DNA from: Oegoconia quadripuncta
Taxonomy: Eukaryota > Arthropoda > Insecta > Lepidoptera > Autostichidae
Assembly: GCA_949316235.1 (NCBI GenBank)
Contig: OX438744.1
Coordinates: forward strand, 31,120,778-31,184,777
Direction: 5' to 3'
Length of the DNA: 64,000 nucleotides
The position numbers and the translations under genes were made by a program. The notes under the pieces were generated by a model, which had not been told where the DNA came from, searched no databases, and saw only the letters and a program-made list of their open reading frames with translations. Positions 1 to 10,902 of the stretch are shown in pieces (within the stretch, counting starts at the first letter, position 1; each line of letters starts with the position of its first letter).

Positions 1-22
1 TCAATAAAACAAAAAATACAAA

Positions 23-1096
23 TTATTCATCTAAATTTATTTTATCGCCTTCAAAGTAGGCCCCATCGCTTGCAATACAACATCTCCACCGCTTCACCCA
101 GTCTTCCATACATTTTTCATAGGCTATTTGCGGTATGGCCTTTAGCTCATTCAGCGAATTTTCTTTTATGGCTTCTATCGACTCAAAACGTTTTCCTCGA
201 AGTGGTAATTTTAACTTGGGAAATAAAAAAAAGTCAGACGGAGCCATATCAGGTGAATACGGTGCTTGGTCGAGAACTTTTGTTGAATTTTTCGCTAAAA
301 ACTCTTTCACTATAATGGCTGTGTGTGATGGTGCATTATCATGGTGCAGCATCCATGAGTTGTGTTGCCACAAATCTGGACGTTTTCGGCGGATACTCTC
401 ACGCAAACGCTTCATGACGCCTAAATAATATTCTTTATTCACTGTTTCTCCCTCTGGAAGGAATTCGGAGTGAACCACACCACGGTAGTCAAAAAAAACT
501 GTCAGCATCACCTTGATTTTGGAGCGACTTTGCCGCGGTTTTTTGGGTTTCGGCTCGTTTTCGAGACGCCATTCTGAAGACTGTTGGCTTGTTTGCATGT
601 CGTACTCATAAACCCATGTCTCGTCGCCAGTTATTATACGTTTCATAAAGGTCGGATCCGTAGAAGCTCGGGAAACCATGTCTTCAGCGACATGCTTTCG
701 CTGCGCTTTTTGAACAAAATTGAGCTCTTTTGGAACTAGTCGAGCGGCGACGCGTTTCATGTCTAAAATGTCAATGAGAATGTTGTGGACGGACTTAAAA
801 GATATGTTCACCTCACTAGCCAACTCTCTCAGACTCATACGTCGATTTTCGAGCACTAGCTTCTTGATTCTGTCGATGTTTTCTTTGGTCGTAGCGGTTG
901 AAGGTCTACCAGAACGAGGCAAGTCTACTACTACTTCTCGGCCTTCTTTAAAAGCCTTATACCATTCATAAGCCCTTGTTTTCGATATACACGATTCGCC
1001 GTAGGTATTTCGCAACATTTTTAGTGATTCACCACATGAAATATCATTTGAAACACAAAATTTAAGGCACACTCTTTGTTCAACAATATTTTCCAT
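23..1096 (-). CDS. mariner transposase, apparently complete
   Basis: A 357-residue frame encodes a cut-and-paste DNA transposase of the Tc1/mariner superfamily. The N-terminus (about 9-115) has two helix-turn-helix regions for TIR binding, joined by an AT-hook-like linker RSGRPS at 61-66. RLVPKEL (119-125) sits at the family's WVPHEL position and is diverged. Catalytic residues are visible: D158 in TGDETW, D253 in HHDNAPSH and D288 in SPDMAPSDFF. There are 34 residues between the last two, the DD34D signature of mariners. Usual family length is about 345 residues, so the frame looks full-length, with no stop or frameshift. The element runs off the left edge of the window: the stop is at 23-25, so the left TIR is not visible, and I could not define the right TIR in 1097-1260. 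Activity is not shown by an open frame alone. Confidence 0.93.
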   Translation of the reverse strand: MENIVEQRVCLKFCVSNDISCGESLKMLRNTYGESCISKTRAYEWYKAFKEGREVVVDLPRSGRPSTATTKENIDRIKKLVLENRRMSLRELASEVNISFKSVHNILIDILDMKRVAARLVPKELNFVQKAQRKHVAEDMVSRASTDPTFMKRIITGDETWVYEYDMQTSQQSSEWRLENEPKPKKPRQSRSKIKVMLTVFFDYRGVVHSEFLPEGETVNKEYYLGVMKRLRESIRRKRPDLWQHNSWMLHHDNAPSHTAIIVKEFLAKNSTKVLDQAPYSPDMAPSDFFLFPKLKLPLRGKRFESIEAIKENSLNELKAIPQIAYEKCMEDWVKRWRCCIASDGAYFEGDKINLDE

Positions 1097-1600
1097 TGTA
1101 AAAATCGCCGAGGACTCAAAACTATGACCAACAAAAAGTGTAGTTTAAAACAAATTAAATGACAGATCCCGCTCAAATTTTGCGCGCTAAATCAGTACAG
1201 TGCTACCAACATGCAGTAAAAAAATTAGAACGACCTCTTTTACGCGGGTCTTTTTATTGACATATTCCCGATACTTTTTACACAGAGTAGTATATACACA
1301 AGAAAAACATTACCCTTCTTCCTTGGGCAGTCGGGTAAAGACAGTCTTTGTAAGGTCACTGAAAATTAGTTAGCTGTAATTCGGAAGACCAATTTTATTG
1401 ATATCGATCCAGGTACATACTCCATAAATATTATAATTTTGATTAAAAAAATCATCATTTCATATTGTGTCAGACGGAGGTGCTTCAAACACGAAACACT
1501 ATTACGGCTTTATTATGCTAATTAAACAATTTGTATTAAATTCACATAGTATACTGTAATAATGACTTATACAAACTGTCGTTTTATGGATAAGTTAATT
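1097..1600. other. mariner leader side and unassigned flank
   Basis: The first ~160 bases should be the 5' untranslated part and right end of the mariner, but its outer TIR cannot be delimited without the left end. Around 1290-1340 there is a scrap of the repeat ending in GGCAGTCGGGTAAA, which recurs near 29090. Nothing else was recognised. Confidence 0.4.
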
Positions 1601-1605
1601 CATTA

Positions 1606-1660
1606 AAATAGGCGTGCCACAAGGGTCAATATTTGGACCATTCTTATTTTTGATGGATTA
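1606..1660 (+). pseudogene. LINE reverse-transcriptase fragment (GVPQGS motif)
   Basis: The plus strand reads IGVPQGSIFGPFLFLMD followed by a stop. GVPQGS..GP.LF is RT motif 4 of non-LTR retrotransposons. Sequence on both sides is frameshifted and AT-rich, and the catalytic FADD box is not recognisable downstream. This is a dead fragment. Confidence 0.75.
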
Positions 1661-1767
1661 ATGATACATTATGTCAAAATATGTGCAATACATCAACTGA
1701 GGAATTAATATCAACATAATGTTCCAGGGATTCCAAAAACTAAATCTAAATACAAAATTAGAAGCAG

Positions 1768-1809
1768 ACGCAGCTTTAGGAAGATAGAAATATCTTCCTA
1801 AAGCTGCGT
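1768..1809. repeat. perfect 19-bp hairpin
   Basis: Arms 1768-1786 and 1791-1809 are exact reverse complements around a 4-base loop GAAA. It lies about 100 bases past the decayed RT fragment. No flanking target duplication was identified. Confidence 0.85.
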
Positions 1810-3199
1810 AGGGACAGCATGGCGCCCAAAAGGCAGGCGGCGTTCCTTTTTGAATGGCGGGATCGATGCTCTAGCAGACGTAGCTGCCTGCAGACATCAA
1901 ATATTTCCACCTGAGAAGTTTTTGAATATTGATGTTGATATACTATATTAACGACTTGCAGTATAGACGGAACAAATCGCAAAATTTAATATGATTCTTG
2001 AGAACTATACAAACTATTTCAATTATTGACATACGGGTTTTTTTTCCTTTTTTTATGGAATGAAAGCTTTCATTCTTTTCTTTTCTTTTAATGTTTAAAA
2101 ACCGAAAAACCCGACTGCATATTTTGTATTTTGCGGACGCCATTTGGGTTTATTTACCACAAAATGTATTTAACTTTCAATAATTTACGTCAAATACTGA
2201 ATAAATGGGTGCGATAAACGGATATAGAGACGGATTTTAGTGATAAGATCGCCTAATTGTGTTCTATTGTTATCATCAAAAATTGAATAAAGAGTATTTG
2301 TATTGTATTGTAGAGAGCCCTATATTTCATGTGTTTCCACTTTCCCAATTTTGGTATGGAACTTGAAAAACTAATACTTCCTGCAACGACAAGTATAAAT
2401 TGCCAATTTAGGAAACCCCGAAAATCTATAATATTATCCAAATACATTAAACAAGTATCTTAAAAGCTAAATATCTTCGAAACAGCTGAACCGACCCCCA
2501 AATTTAATTTTGAATATAATAAAAACCGCGCTGAAATCAGACCACGCAATACTGAGGACACATCCGAACAAAGACTAATAACACGTTAATACAAGAAATA
2601 AGAATCAGTTAAATCTGTTTATATGCTATGTATTATACAGTTATGTATCTATTAGGAGTATTAGGCTAGTGTATTTTTTATTTTTTAATAAATCATACGT
2701 TAGCTCTAACGTAATCCTTTCAATTTGTAATACATAATTAATTTGAGATCATTAATTTTCGTCTCAATGGTCGTATCATTTCACCGCTCCTGGCCACACC
2801 TCAGCTTGCTGACAGCCGATACCATCAACCGTATAGCAGTTAGTTGCTATACTCTATATGTATAGTATTATCCTCACCGCAAACCTACATCACTATCATT
2901 ATCCAATGTTCCATCGGGTCGGGTGCGTGTTTGGTGGAAAAAGGGACGTTTTTTAAGAGCACTTTAGGGTTAAAGCTATGGTGACAATAGATTTATCGTA
3001 CTATGCTCCTCATCACTTCCGATGTCGTATACTGAAGAACACTTCAGGTATTTAAAAAGAATAACGACAGCATATTTTGTATTTCCGGGCGCCATGTTGA
3101 ATTTTTTACTATATACTATGACATTTTGGGGACCAAGACGACTCTAACAACAATATACTTTGGTTATTCCTACAAGTTCGTAAGTCCCTCTACAGGGAT
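1810..3199. other. mostly unassigned AT-rich DNA with repeat scraps
   Basis: Two scraps of the CCCGACTGC-ended repeat occur near 2105-2165 and 3055-3135 (shared tract around GCGCCATGTTG). A piece of the interspersed repeat with core AAGCTAAATATCTTCGAAAC lies at 2463-2590 on the minus strand. The rest shows no gene or recognisable element. Confidence 0.5.
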
Positions 3200-3434
3200 A
3201 TAGTCCTTCCCTAGTATATATGAGGGAGTATGGGCCGTAGTCCACCATGCACGCTCTCCCAGTGCGGGAATTTATTTCTCAGGCATGCAGGTTTCCTCAC
3301 GATATTTTCCTTCACCGATAAATGCACATAAGTAATTGAATTTAAAACCTCATTGGTACATGCCTGGCTGGAAATCGAATCTGGACCTCCTAAATTGGAA
3401 GACCGCGTCTTAACCGCTGAGCCACGGACGAGCG
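3200..3434 (-). repeat. SINE family D (tRNA-headed), degenerate
   Basis: The right end on the minus strand is a tRNA-like head (GTGGCTCAGCGGTTAAGACG, box A-like) that continues into a body with a GCATGCCTGAGAAATAAAT tract. The same head and body occur at 12552-12763, and the body at 30872-31156. The box B region is decayed here. Confidence 0.8.
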
Positions 3435-3439
3435 GTATT

Positions 3440-4115
3440 TCATACAAACTTTCAATTAATAATGTGGCGGTTCAGTGACCTCATTCGCACTACACACAAA
3501 CCTTTACAGGTTTTCGTAGGCGTCTTATAGTGAAGATTGTTCAAATAATGTTCTATGGATAAATAAATAAAAAAAAAAAACATTCGAGTTTTTCCGAATT
3601 GATTAAACTAATGAAATTTTGAAGGTAGTGGAGACGTTTTCGAAAAAAAATATGGAAACTAAAATATAGCGATTTTAAGTAATCCATAGTAACAGAAAAA
3701 ATGCAATATATTCTTTTTAATTAGATGTTTAGGTATTCTAACTTCATAGATCTATGAATCCTGCTTCCACGTATAAAGTTTCATTAGAATCTGTTTATTC
3801 ATTTCGGAAATTTTGGACTTCAACGTTAATTTGAAATGCATACATAAGTACATAAAGTCACGACCTTAATCTTTATTTGAAATTATAATGGCCCTTTGCA
3901 CATCGTTACTGCTGAGAAACGATAGTCCGTCTAGGCTGTTTTCAAAGACATGACAAGTCGATAGTCTATATGGTGGCATAAAACACTGGATGTCCGGTGG
4001 CCACTAGACTGACAATCACCAATCTGCCCCTGAACTACGTAGTGGATTGTGACCCATACACTCTCCCAGTGAGAGAAGGCTGTGCTTCAACAGTAGGGGG
4101 TGTAAGGTTATTGGA
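3440..4115. other. unassigned AT-rich interval
   Basis: I see no open frame of note, no RNA gene and no repeat shared with the rest of the window in this stretch. Confidence 0.4.
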
Positions 4116-4123
4116 TGATCACT

Positions 4124-4551
4124 AATATTGGATCTTTACCTATGAAATTGGAGTTTATTTCTTCGTTAAACATATGTACCAATTCCTGCGATTTTCAAAG
4201 CTATATCCAAATTTGTTTTTTATTTGGAAAATGGAATATTATTTCAAGGTTTCACATGAAATATTTTTTTATTTCTGGGCTAAATCACATAACAAAAAAA
4301 ATTTGAACAGATCTCTTTTCATGTGCTTCCCATAATCATTTCTTAGATTCGTTGAAACTTTTATAAAGCGGTTACTTTTAAAAATTAACGCTGCCTATAC
4401 TTACTTAATGTTATCCGATAATACACACAAAGTTTAGCTAAATTTGGATTTGCCGTACCCAAAAAAACATCAAAAATGTTTGTATGGAGAAAGCAGTCTT
4501 AAAGAAATTCTTCGTACAAAACGCCAATTTCATAGGTAAGGACATAATATT
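4124..4551 (+). mobile_element. MITE family F, full-length copy
   Basis: Ends are inverted: AATATTGGATCTTTACCTAT on the left, and the complement of AATATTAGGTCCTTACC-like sequence on the right, about 34 bp each. The ~430-bp body has no transposase. Copies occur at 42209-42630 (full), 60875-61175 (inverted, partial) and 63579-63790 (3'-truncated). The 63-residue frame inside is shared among copies because their DNA is similar and is probably not a protein. No superfamily was assigned. Confidence 0.82.
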
Positions 4552-4659
4552 TAAAAACAGCTACTCAGTTCCGTGTCAATATTTCCGAGTAACTTAAAAG
4601 CTTTGTGGAGGCTTCGCCAAACTGAGGGAGGGGATTGACGAATGCGATCTCGGAGTACT

Positions 4660-4760
4660 GTAGTGGTGTATACTGTAGAGGTATATTTGGCGACGTCATA
4701 TTTTGAGGACGTCGCGGCTCGGCTACGTCATAGTGACGTCCACCGCATCGCGCCGCTCTC
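4660..4760. promoter_or_regulatory. cluster of TGACGTC-type motifs
   Basis: GACGTC occurs three times in about 60 bases, including the inverted pair CGACGTC...GACGTCG around 4699-4719 and GTGACGTCC near 4733. GACGTC is the CREB/ATF core. No transcription start is recognisable nearby, so a regulatory role is speculative. Confidence 0.25.
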
Positions 4761-4879
4761 CGTGTGACGAAGGCTTGAATATGTCAATTATAATATCATT
4801 TGTCGAAATGAATTAAATTAGATAGGTACCGCATATTCACAAGGTAGATAAATAAACTTCATTCGCATTACAGTTATAT

Positions 4880-4933
4880 CACAACGGTTTGGTACTTGAC
4901 CTCAATCACACCTGATGTTAAGTGAAGATGAGG
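4880..4933 (-). repeat. SINE family A, 3' tail only
   Basis: This is the terminal ~54 bases of SINE A in minus orientation (ACTTGACCTCAATCACACC tract). It lies 31 bases from the plus-oriented copy that follows, so the two form a small inverted pair. Confidence 0.85.
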
Positions 4934-4964
4934 TTTAACAAGGATATCCTTAAGTAAAATTAAA

Positions 4965-5280
4965 GTAAACAACATTGGGTTTACGATTTGAAGGTCGCGG
5001 GTTCGATCCCCAGAGGGGTACATGTTTAAGTACTCAGTTTGGTTGGTGGTAGGGCATTTTAAATGTCCGCCTGGCTAGCTACCACCATTTATCTAAATCT
5101 GCCGCCAAGGCAGCAATATTAAAAGCATTGTTGTGTTCCGGTTGTCAGAGATAAGATAGCCAGTCCCCCAAATGTGTTGGGGTTTCCGGGTCAATACGCT
5201 TCCATACCCTCGACCTCATATTCATTTAACATCAGGTGTGATTGAGGTCAAGTACCAACCCGTTGTGCATAAAAAAAAAA
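4965..5280 (+). repeat. SINE family A, nearly complete
   Basis: This is a tRNA-derived SINE with box B GGTTCGATCCC near 5000. The conserved body runs through TGTGTTCCGGTTGTCAGAG and the element ends in a ten-A tail. The box A end is lost. Confidence 0.93.
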
Positions 5281-5854
5281 TGCCTTATGGTATAAACTAC
5301 CACTGAACATGGTTGTTTGCCAATTTGTCGGTACAAATATTTTTAAAATACATTTATGGTTCGAAACTCATACATTCCCATACAAAATTAAAAGCCGTTC
5401 CTCTTTTTCTCAAGTATGAATTTTGAGACGTCTAAATGAGCCCGTTTTAAAATAAACCTTGTAGGTCGTAATTGGTGAAGCCTGGGCTTTATATAGTAAG
5501 TGACGTGGGACCACTTCCGTTTCGCTAATTAAAGCTAATTAGCGCCGAAAATGTTCGCTAAACGTCATGTTGCTCGCTATTTAGCGTGCGCACGCGAATT
5601 GTTGGTATTTATTAAGGTTACTGGTAACATTGTTAGATTTATACAAAATTTGAGTGAGTTATTTTAAGAATGTCGGTACTTACTCTGTAGATTGTACACT
5701 GTTTTTAAGCCCCGACTAATAAAGACGAGCGTTGTGTTTGACAGCATTATATTATAATGTGTGTGAGTGTGTGTTTTAACACAGTTTTTTGGTGTATTCG
5801 GATGATAATAATATACAGTCTTTCATGGTTTTACAAAATTTGTATTTTTTATAT

Positions 5855-5945
5855 TTCAGATTAAACTCGTAAGTTCTTAGCAATGTTTGATCGAAATCGG
5901 TTAAGCCGTTTCGAAGATATTTAGCTTATAATACATTTGGTTCGG
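5855..5945 (+). repeat. fragment of interspersed repeat R (TTCGAAGATATTTAGCTT core)
   Basis: It shares AATCGGTTAAGCCG followed by the TTCGAAGATATTTAGCTT core with 14712-14910. No coding content. The parent element is not identified. Confidence 0.6.
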
Positions 5946-6000
5946 TTTAGCTGGATAATACACTAGTTTGTTTTCAGAAAGGTTGTCTAAATTTACAATT

Positions 6001-6140
6001 TGTCCATAACTCAGGTACACGTGTCCGTGTGTACGTACATTAGGTATACAAACATATATTTCCTAGCGGGATTCGAACCCGTGATCTTTTGCGTTCACTC
6101 AGCACTCAGCGTTTCTAACCACTACACCAAACAGATCGTC
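6001..6140 (-). repeat. SINE family B, head half
   Basis: On the minus strand it begins GACGATCTGTTTGGTGTAGT, a tRNA-like start with box A TGGTGTAGTGG, and box B GGTTCGAATCC follows. The 3' part is missing. The head resembles a tRNA gene but lacks a foldable complete tRNA. Confidence 0.88.
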
Positions 6141-6510
6141 ATCAAAAGGAAAACCGCACTTAAATCTGAACATACATTACAGAGATATATCCAGACAATG
6201 ACTAGGCACTGTCTGGATACCTGTCAAATACATAATACCTACTCGTTATTTTCGCCGAATGTAAAAAGAAACGCTTTTGACTCTGTCTTATAGCAAGGCG
6301 TGTATTAAACTATGACCATGGTTTTAAATAAGGTTACTAAATTCACACCTTAAACAGCGCTATAAAAACCCACAGGTTGATATATGTATATAAATAAAAT
6401 ATTTTCTTTTATACGTAAGCCAATATCGTAAGATTCGATTTCTATCTCATGTGAAGTCGTGCCCTCTTCTCCCACCACGCCTAGGGTTACCTATGGCGTG
6501 GCAATGCCAG

Positions 6511-6549
6511 GTCTAAGCTAGTATGCCACGGTGGCATACTAGCTTAGAC
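6511..6549. repeat. perfect 39-bp palindrome
   Basis: Arms of 19 bp (6511-6529 and 6531-6549) are exact reverse complements around a single base. No partner copy was noticed elsewhere in the window. Confidence 0.9.
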
Positions 6550-6661
6550 ACAGAAACGGCACTAGCACTAATACATTTTATTTATTTTTATATTTTAACC
6601 GATTTCCAATAAGGAGGAGTCATTAACGACGGTATAAAAAAAATATGTATAAATAAATAAA

Positions 6662-6912
6662 TATCCTTAGACATATACACAGCGCCATCTAGTTCCACAG
6701 TAAGCAACTATAGGCTTGTGTTGTGGATACCAGATGGTTGATATACTACATAAATACATAGTTTATAAATAAATAAATACATTTATAAATGAAATCATCC
6801 ATAACTCGGGTACACATGTCCGTATTCATCACACAAACATATGCCCCTAGCGGGATTCGAACCCGCAACCTTTTGGTATAGTGGTCAGAGTTGTTAACCA
6901 CTACACTACAAT
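6662..6912 (-). repeat. SINE family B, complete
   Basis: Box B is near 6855 (minus strand) and the tRNA-like start near 6910. The 3' end carries the AGATGGCGCTGT tract shared by all longer copies. Confidence 0.9.
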
Positions 6913-7029
6913 ATACATGAGGGTATACTATTAGCTGCTGTTGACTGTTTCATGAAGTGCCTTTGACTGCAAGCAAAGTTGTTTGATGTCAAATCTAAAA
7001 TGTTCTTGATTGTTCTTAGATGGAAGACT

Positions 7030-7480
7030 TTTTTTATGCACAACGGGTTAGCAATTGACCTCAATCACACCAGATGATAATGAACATGAGGCCGCAAATG
7101 GAAGCGTAACTAACCCGGTAATCCCATCTTATTTGGGGGACTGGCTGTCTAATCTCTGACAACCAGAACACAACAATGCTATTAACATTATTAAGCGCCG
7201 TATTAATAAATCGATGTTGAGATTGAGATCGCGTCTCAGTTTTTTGATACTGTTTTAATTTGCAACAAATTCTCAAGCTTTAACTTTATGTCATCACAAT
7301 CTTGAGAACGGCTTATTAATACGGGCCTTAGATAAGATGGTGGCCTTAGATAAGGCAGCCAGGAGGACTTTTTTTAAATGCCCTACCACTAACTAAGAAT
7401 ATACATGTACCCCGCTGGGGATCGAATCAGCGAGCTTCGATATATAACCGTATGTTGTTTACATTGAACCACGGAGACAA
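7030..7480 (-). repeat. SINE family A interrupted by a MITE
   Basis: The SINE tail is at the left and the tRNA head (GTGGTTCAATGT-like box A, box B) at 7425-7478. The body breaks at 7193 and resumes at 7328, with a ~133-bp element between. The SINE is therefore older than the insert. Confidence 0.9.
7194..7327. mobile_element. small MITE nested in a SINE
   Basis: The ~133-bp insert has imperfect ~15-bp TIRs (GCGCCGTATTAATAA and GGCCCGTATTAATAA) and is flanked by TTA on both sides (7191-7193 and 7328-7330). A 3-bp TWA-type duplication is typical of PIF/Harbinger elements, so that is the inferred superfamily. A second, truncated copy is at 54033-54121. Confidence 0.75.
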
Positions 7481-7482
7481 AG

Positions 7483-7985
7483 GGGCATTCTTAGGGTTCC
7501 TGATTCAAAATTGGAATAGGTTATTTGTTTGTCGATGGATATCGCTGATGTTGATGCTGATGAGACGCTCATGTCCTGTTTTATATCTTTATAAGGTCGT
7601 CCTTTGTTCTTTTATTGTACCAAATATTTAATCTGTTCCTATTATACATATAAACGTTTTTCTGTTTCAGGTAAGTTCTATACTGTTGCACACCTACATC
7701 TGCTCTATCAACTGTTTTAAGGTAACATTATTCATGAATAATTTATCTAGATATCTATAATAATAAAAGGCAATGTCCTGAGTATTTCACCGACATAGCC
7801 AGTAATCATCGCATAGCGTCGACCGATGTTTATGAAATTTTGCAAGGGTGTGCTGTCTGGGTTCAGCGCGTAAATGAATAGTACCGACTACTTCCTTGGG
7901 TGTCGTAGAATGCCACTATGAAATTAAGTGAAATATATTTTTTAATATGATAACATCTGGAACAACAAATTTTATATAACTCAAT
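7483..7985. other. unassigned AT-rich interval
   Basis: No supported gene or shared repeat is visible here. Confidence 0.35.
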
Positions 7986-7987
7986 AA

Positions 7988-8121
7988 CACACAATTGTAA
8001 AATATCTCATAGAAAAAATACACATCCAACTCAGTCCCGTGAGGCATAAGTACCTAGTACGCTAGCGCTATTGCCCCGCTGAATGCATAAGGTCAGCTGC
8101 TGAGTAAAGTAGGCACCAGCT
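7988..8121 (-). repeat. interspersed repeat I
   Basis: This ~130-bp segment recurs inverted at 53033-53170, sharing the GCTAGCGCTATTGCCCCGCT tract. There is no coding content. The parent element is unknown. Confidence 0.75.
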
Positions 8122-8183
8122 CTAATTAAATATATTTATTTGCTCTAAATGTGGTCCAGTACAGGTTGTGTATCTTCATCATC

Positions 8184-8345
8184 TTAAATAAAAGCTATGC
8201 TCTTGTCGGTGGAGATTTATCCATATCTCTCTGTTCCCCGCCTTTCTCTTGACCTGCTGATACAACACGACGTACAACTTTTCTTTTATCTGCTGCATGT
8301 AGCTTAGTCTCGGTCTTCCTCTTTTTCTTTTCTGCGCTATTCTAT
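8184..8345 (-). pseudogene. non-LTR retrotransposon ORF2 C-terminus
   Basis: On the minus strand the frame reads KKRGRPRLSYMQQIKEKL then, after a few residues, QQVKRKAGNREIWINLHRQ and a stop. The RGRPR...W..LHRQ pattern is the C-terminal tail of RTE-like endonuclease/reverse-transcriptase proteins. Only the last ~50 codons remain, with no RT catalytic region. Confidence 0.75.
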
Positions 8346-8349
8346 ATAC

Positions 8350-8915
8350 TTTGTGTATATAGGTGAATACTTTGTATCACACATTTAGGCTCGTATTTCA
8401 GAAAGTTGATCAAGCGTAGATCTGCGCTTGAGCATTGTTAGAAAGAGATGCCGCTATAAAAGTTACATAAAGCCGTATTTTAACAGTCCTCAAGCGGAGA
8501 TCTCTGCTTTCTTTGTGTGTTTTTTTTTACGTTCGTAGGGAATTATTCATAATTCTACGCAATCTCGATGTGTAGGTTTGGCAGCATAATGTCCTGAATG
8601 GCGGAGGTAAGTGCACATGAGAATAAGCGATTTCGAGGAGCTGCGTAAAGCTCACGTAAAGCAACCGCTGCCATTAATTATCCCTGTATGTTAGCTATCT
8701 TTGAGATAACCAGCGCCAAACCGATAAGAGTCGAAGTGGTCGTCATAGATGAAATCGGTATTTATCATCATTATCACGTACGTAATGTGTAATAATAGAC
8801 ATTACACATCAACAGGTGTTGAACCTCCACTACTAGATATAGAGGATTTGCTCTAATTGCGTAAATGAAGCTGTCATCATCCTCATATCAGCTACAGGAC
8901 GTCCATTGAACATAC
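8350..8915. other. unassigned interval
   Basis: Near 8878-8910 there is a scrap of the CATCATCAGCC...GTCCA repeat also seen at 25748 and 31876. Otherwise nothing was recognised. Confidence 0.4.
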
Positions 8916-8916
8916 A

Positions 8917-9025
8917 TAACATAACATAGCATAGCATAGCCTAGCCTCGCCTAGCTTAGCTTAGCCTAACACAGCACAGCACAACACAACACAACATAAG
9001 CAACAATATACACAACAGCAACATA
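8917..9025. repeat. degenerate pentanucleotide array
   Basis: Successive 5-bp units drift from CATAA and CATAG through CCTAG and CTTAG to CACAG and CACAA. It abuts a 5'-truncated SINE A. On the minus strand it produces a cysteine/leucine-rich chance frame. Confidence 0.85.
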
Positions 9026-9030
9026 ACAAC

Positions 9031-9191
9031 AATGTTAATAGCATTGTTGTGTTCCGGTTGAAAGAGATAAGATAGCCAGTACCCCAAATAAGATGGGATT
9101 TCCGTGTCAGTACGCCTCCACCTTCGGCCTCATCTTCACTTAACATCAGGTGTGATTGAGGTCAATTGCTAACCCATTATGTAATTAAAAA
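9031..9191 (+). repeat. SINE family A, 5'-truncated
   Basis: It contains only the 3' half, from the GCATTGTTGTGTTCCGGTTG tract to an A-rich tail. Confidence 0.88.
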
Positions 9192-9239
9192 TACTTTCAA
9201 AAACAAATGATTGTAACATTACTATTCTAGTACATAGAC

Positions 9240-9560
9240 GAGTAATAAAAACTCCTTCAAGGAGTTCCAGTGTCAATCTGCTGGCTCCATCTTCATACCC
9301 TCGTTATGAAGTATAATGGTAGTGCTCATGGCAAGGGTATGAACTACCACAAATTCGATTATCTTGCCCATTTGCTATCAGGGTGTCCAGTCCCTACGTC
9401 TCGGCTCCATCATCAGATCAGCTCGGTGGTACCATAATATTGCATTGTCCCCGAACTTACATTAATATGCCAAATTTCAGCTCAATCAGGTACCAGGAAA
9501 TGGTTTAAAAATGGTTTGCAAATTATAAAATAGACAACTTACTTACAACATTGCAAGCTA
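9240..9560. repeat. interspersed repeat M
   Basis: CGGCTCCATCATCAGATCAG near 9404 and ACATTGCAAGCTAAATA near 9549 match, respectively, tracts near 61210-61370 and at 18960-19085. It is probably untranslated sequence of a retroelement. No frame is preserved. Confidence 0.5.
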
Positions 9561-10902
9561 AATAAAAGCTTGTAAAAATAAATAGTTGTATAGTAGCTGT
9601 TATGTTCACAGTCCCTTAGTCGTCCTTAACGACACCTTTGGCAAGAGACGGGTCAGATCACAAGCTTGCACCTACACTCGGATTATTATTTTACGAAATG
9701 ACTCACACTGAATTCATAAAACGTAGTGTTATTCCTCTATGATAAAACGTTATGATTTTTTTATAAAAATTGTTTTCTTAACTGATGTGTGTGAATTTTC
9801 TATTGAATTCTGCTGTATATTGTACATTTACCATAAAAATCATCTAAGCAACAATAAAAATAGTTTATAAATGCTCTAGTAAGGGCAATTAAGGCACATG
9901 GACAGTGTCGCTAAAGCTATTTCTGGCGGGCTCGGAGTTGGAGCAGAGCCAGTGGTAGCACCCGCGCACGACGCCGCTGTATCGGCCATAGGTACGCGCT
10001 TATTGGCCTTTTCTATGACCCACTGATGAATAACCCGCTGATCATCATCATCTAGTCAAAAGAACATGATAAATGTATTTAAAAGGTTGACAAGGAAACG
10101 GCTAATGGATTTTTATAGTGTTAGGGAATTCCTAGAGCGTAAAATAAATTAAATTATATTTATGGACATCAAGAAATGAAATTATATAAACATTATTTTT
10201 GACATTGCTTCGAGTTTTCCATGATCTGATTAAATTATTTAATATTATAAGTATGTTCATTTTTATTACAATAACAAATACATTTATTTTGCTCTAAATG
10301 TGGTACACAGATCTCATTCACAAATATAAAGTTTCACACATTTTACCGGACACTGGCATGCAAAATTTAATTATATTTACACATTAAATTAACGATTATA
10401 TTTACACATGCACATTATACGTAGTTACATTAATTATTTAGTTAAAATGTCAGGGTCAGAGAAGTCAATAATAATTTCGTTACAATGTCAAATTCACAGA
10501 AGTCAAAATTAAATAGTTATGTAGGTAATAATTAAATTGTATTCATAGCTTTGGGTATTTGTAAAAATCAAAAATATTCATCTACTGAGTAAAAATAGTA
10601 TTGTGTCAGCCACTGTTTAAGTTTTCTTTTGAATATTTCTAAGGGCAGAGATATAATACTCTTATAGCCATTTGATAGCTATTTCTACTATACAATGATG
10701 TTGTTGATTTGGACAACATTAATCTGTTAGGGAACCTGGTATTAAAGTTACAACTTTCAATTCGCTTTTGGAACAAGTTTGGATGATTAGAATTGTCAGT
10801 GTGTGTACACTTGCAAAGTTTGGATTTGGTGTGCAAAGACAGCTCTGCCAATGTAGGTATAACCTCCCTAAATTCCACACGAACAAAGTTTTCATTTAAT
10901 TT
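9561..10902. other. unassigned AT-rich interval
   Basis: There is a short GC-richer patch at 9920-10020. The tract TTTGCTCTAAATGTGGT occurs at 10293 and near 8140, hinting at a retroelement 3' end. No gene or complete element is visible. Confidence 0.4.

Noticed and set aside
720..971. Plus-strand frame inside the mariner gene
   Set aside because: It is a shadow of the transposase on the opposite strand.
4115..4306. Frame MKLEF.SSL.ICTNSCDFQS seen in several copies
   Set aside because: It belongs to MITE F. The copies are similar at the DNA level, differ by frameshifts, and no protein family fits.
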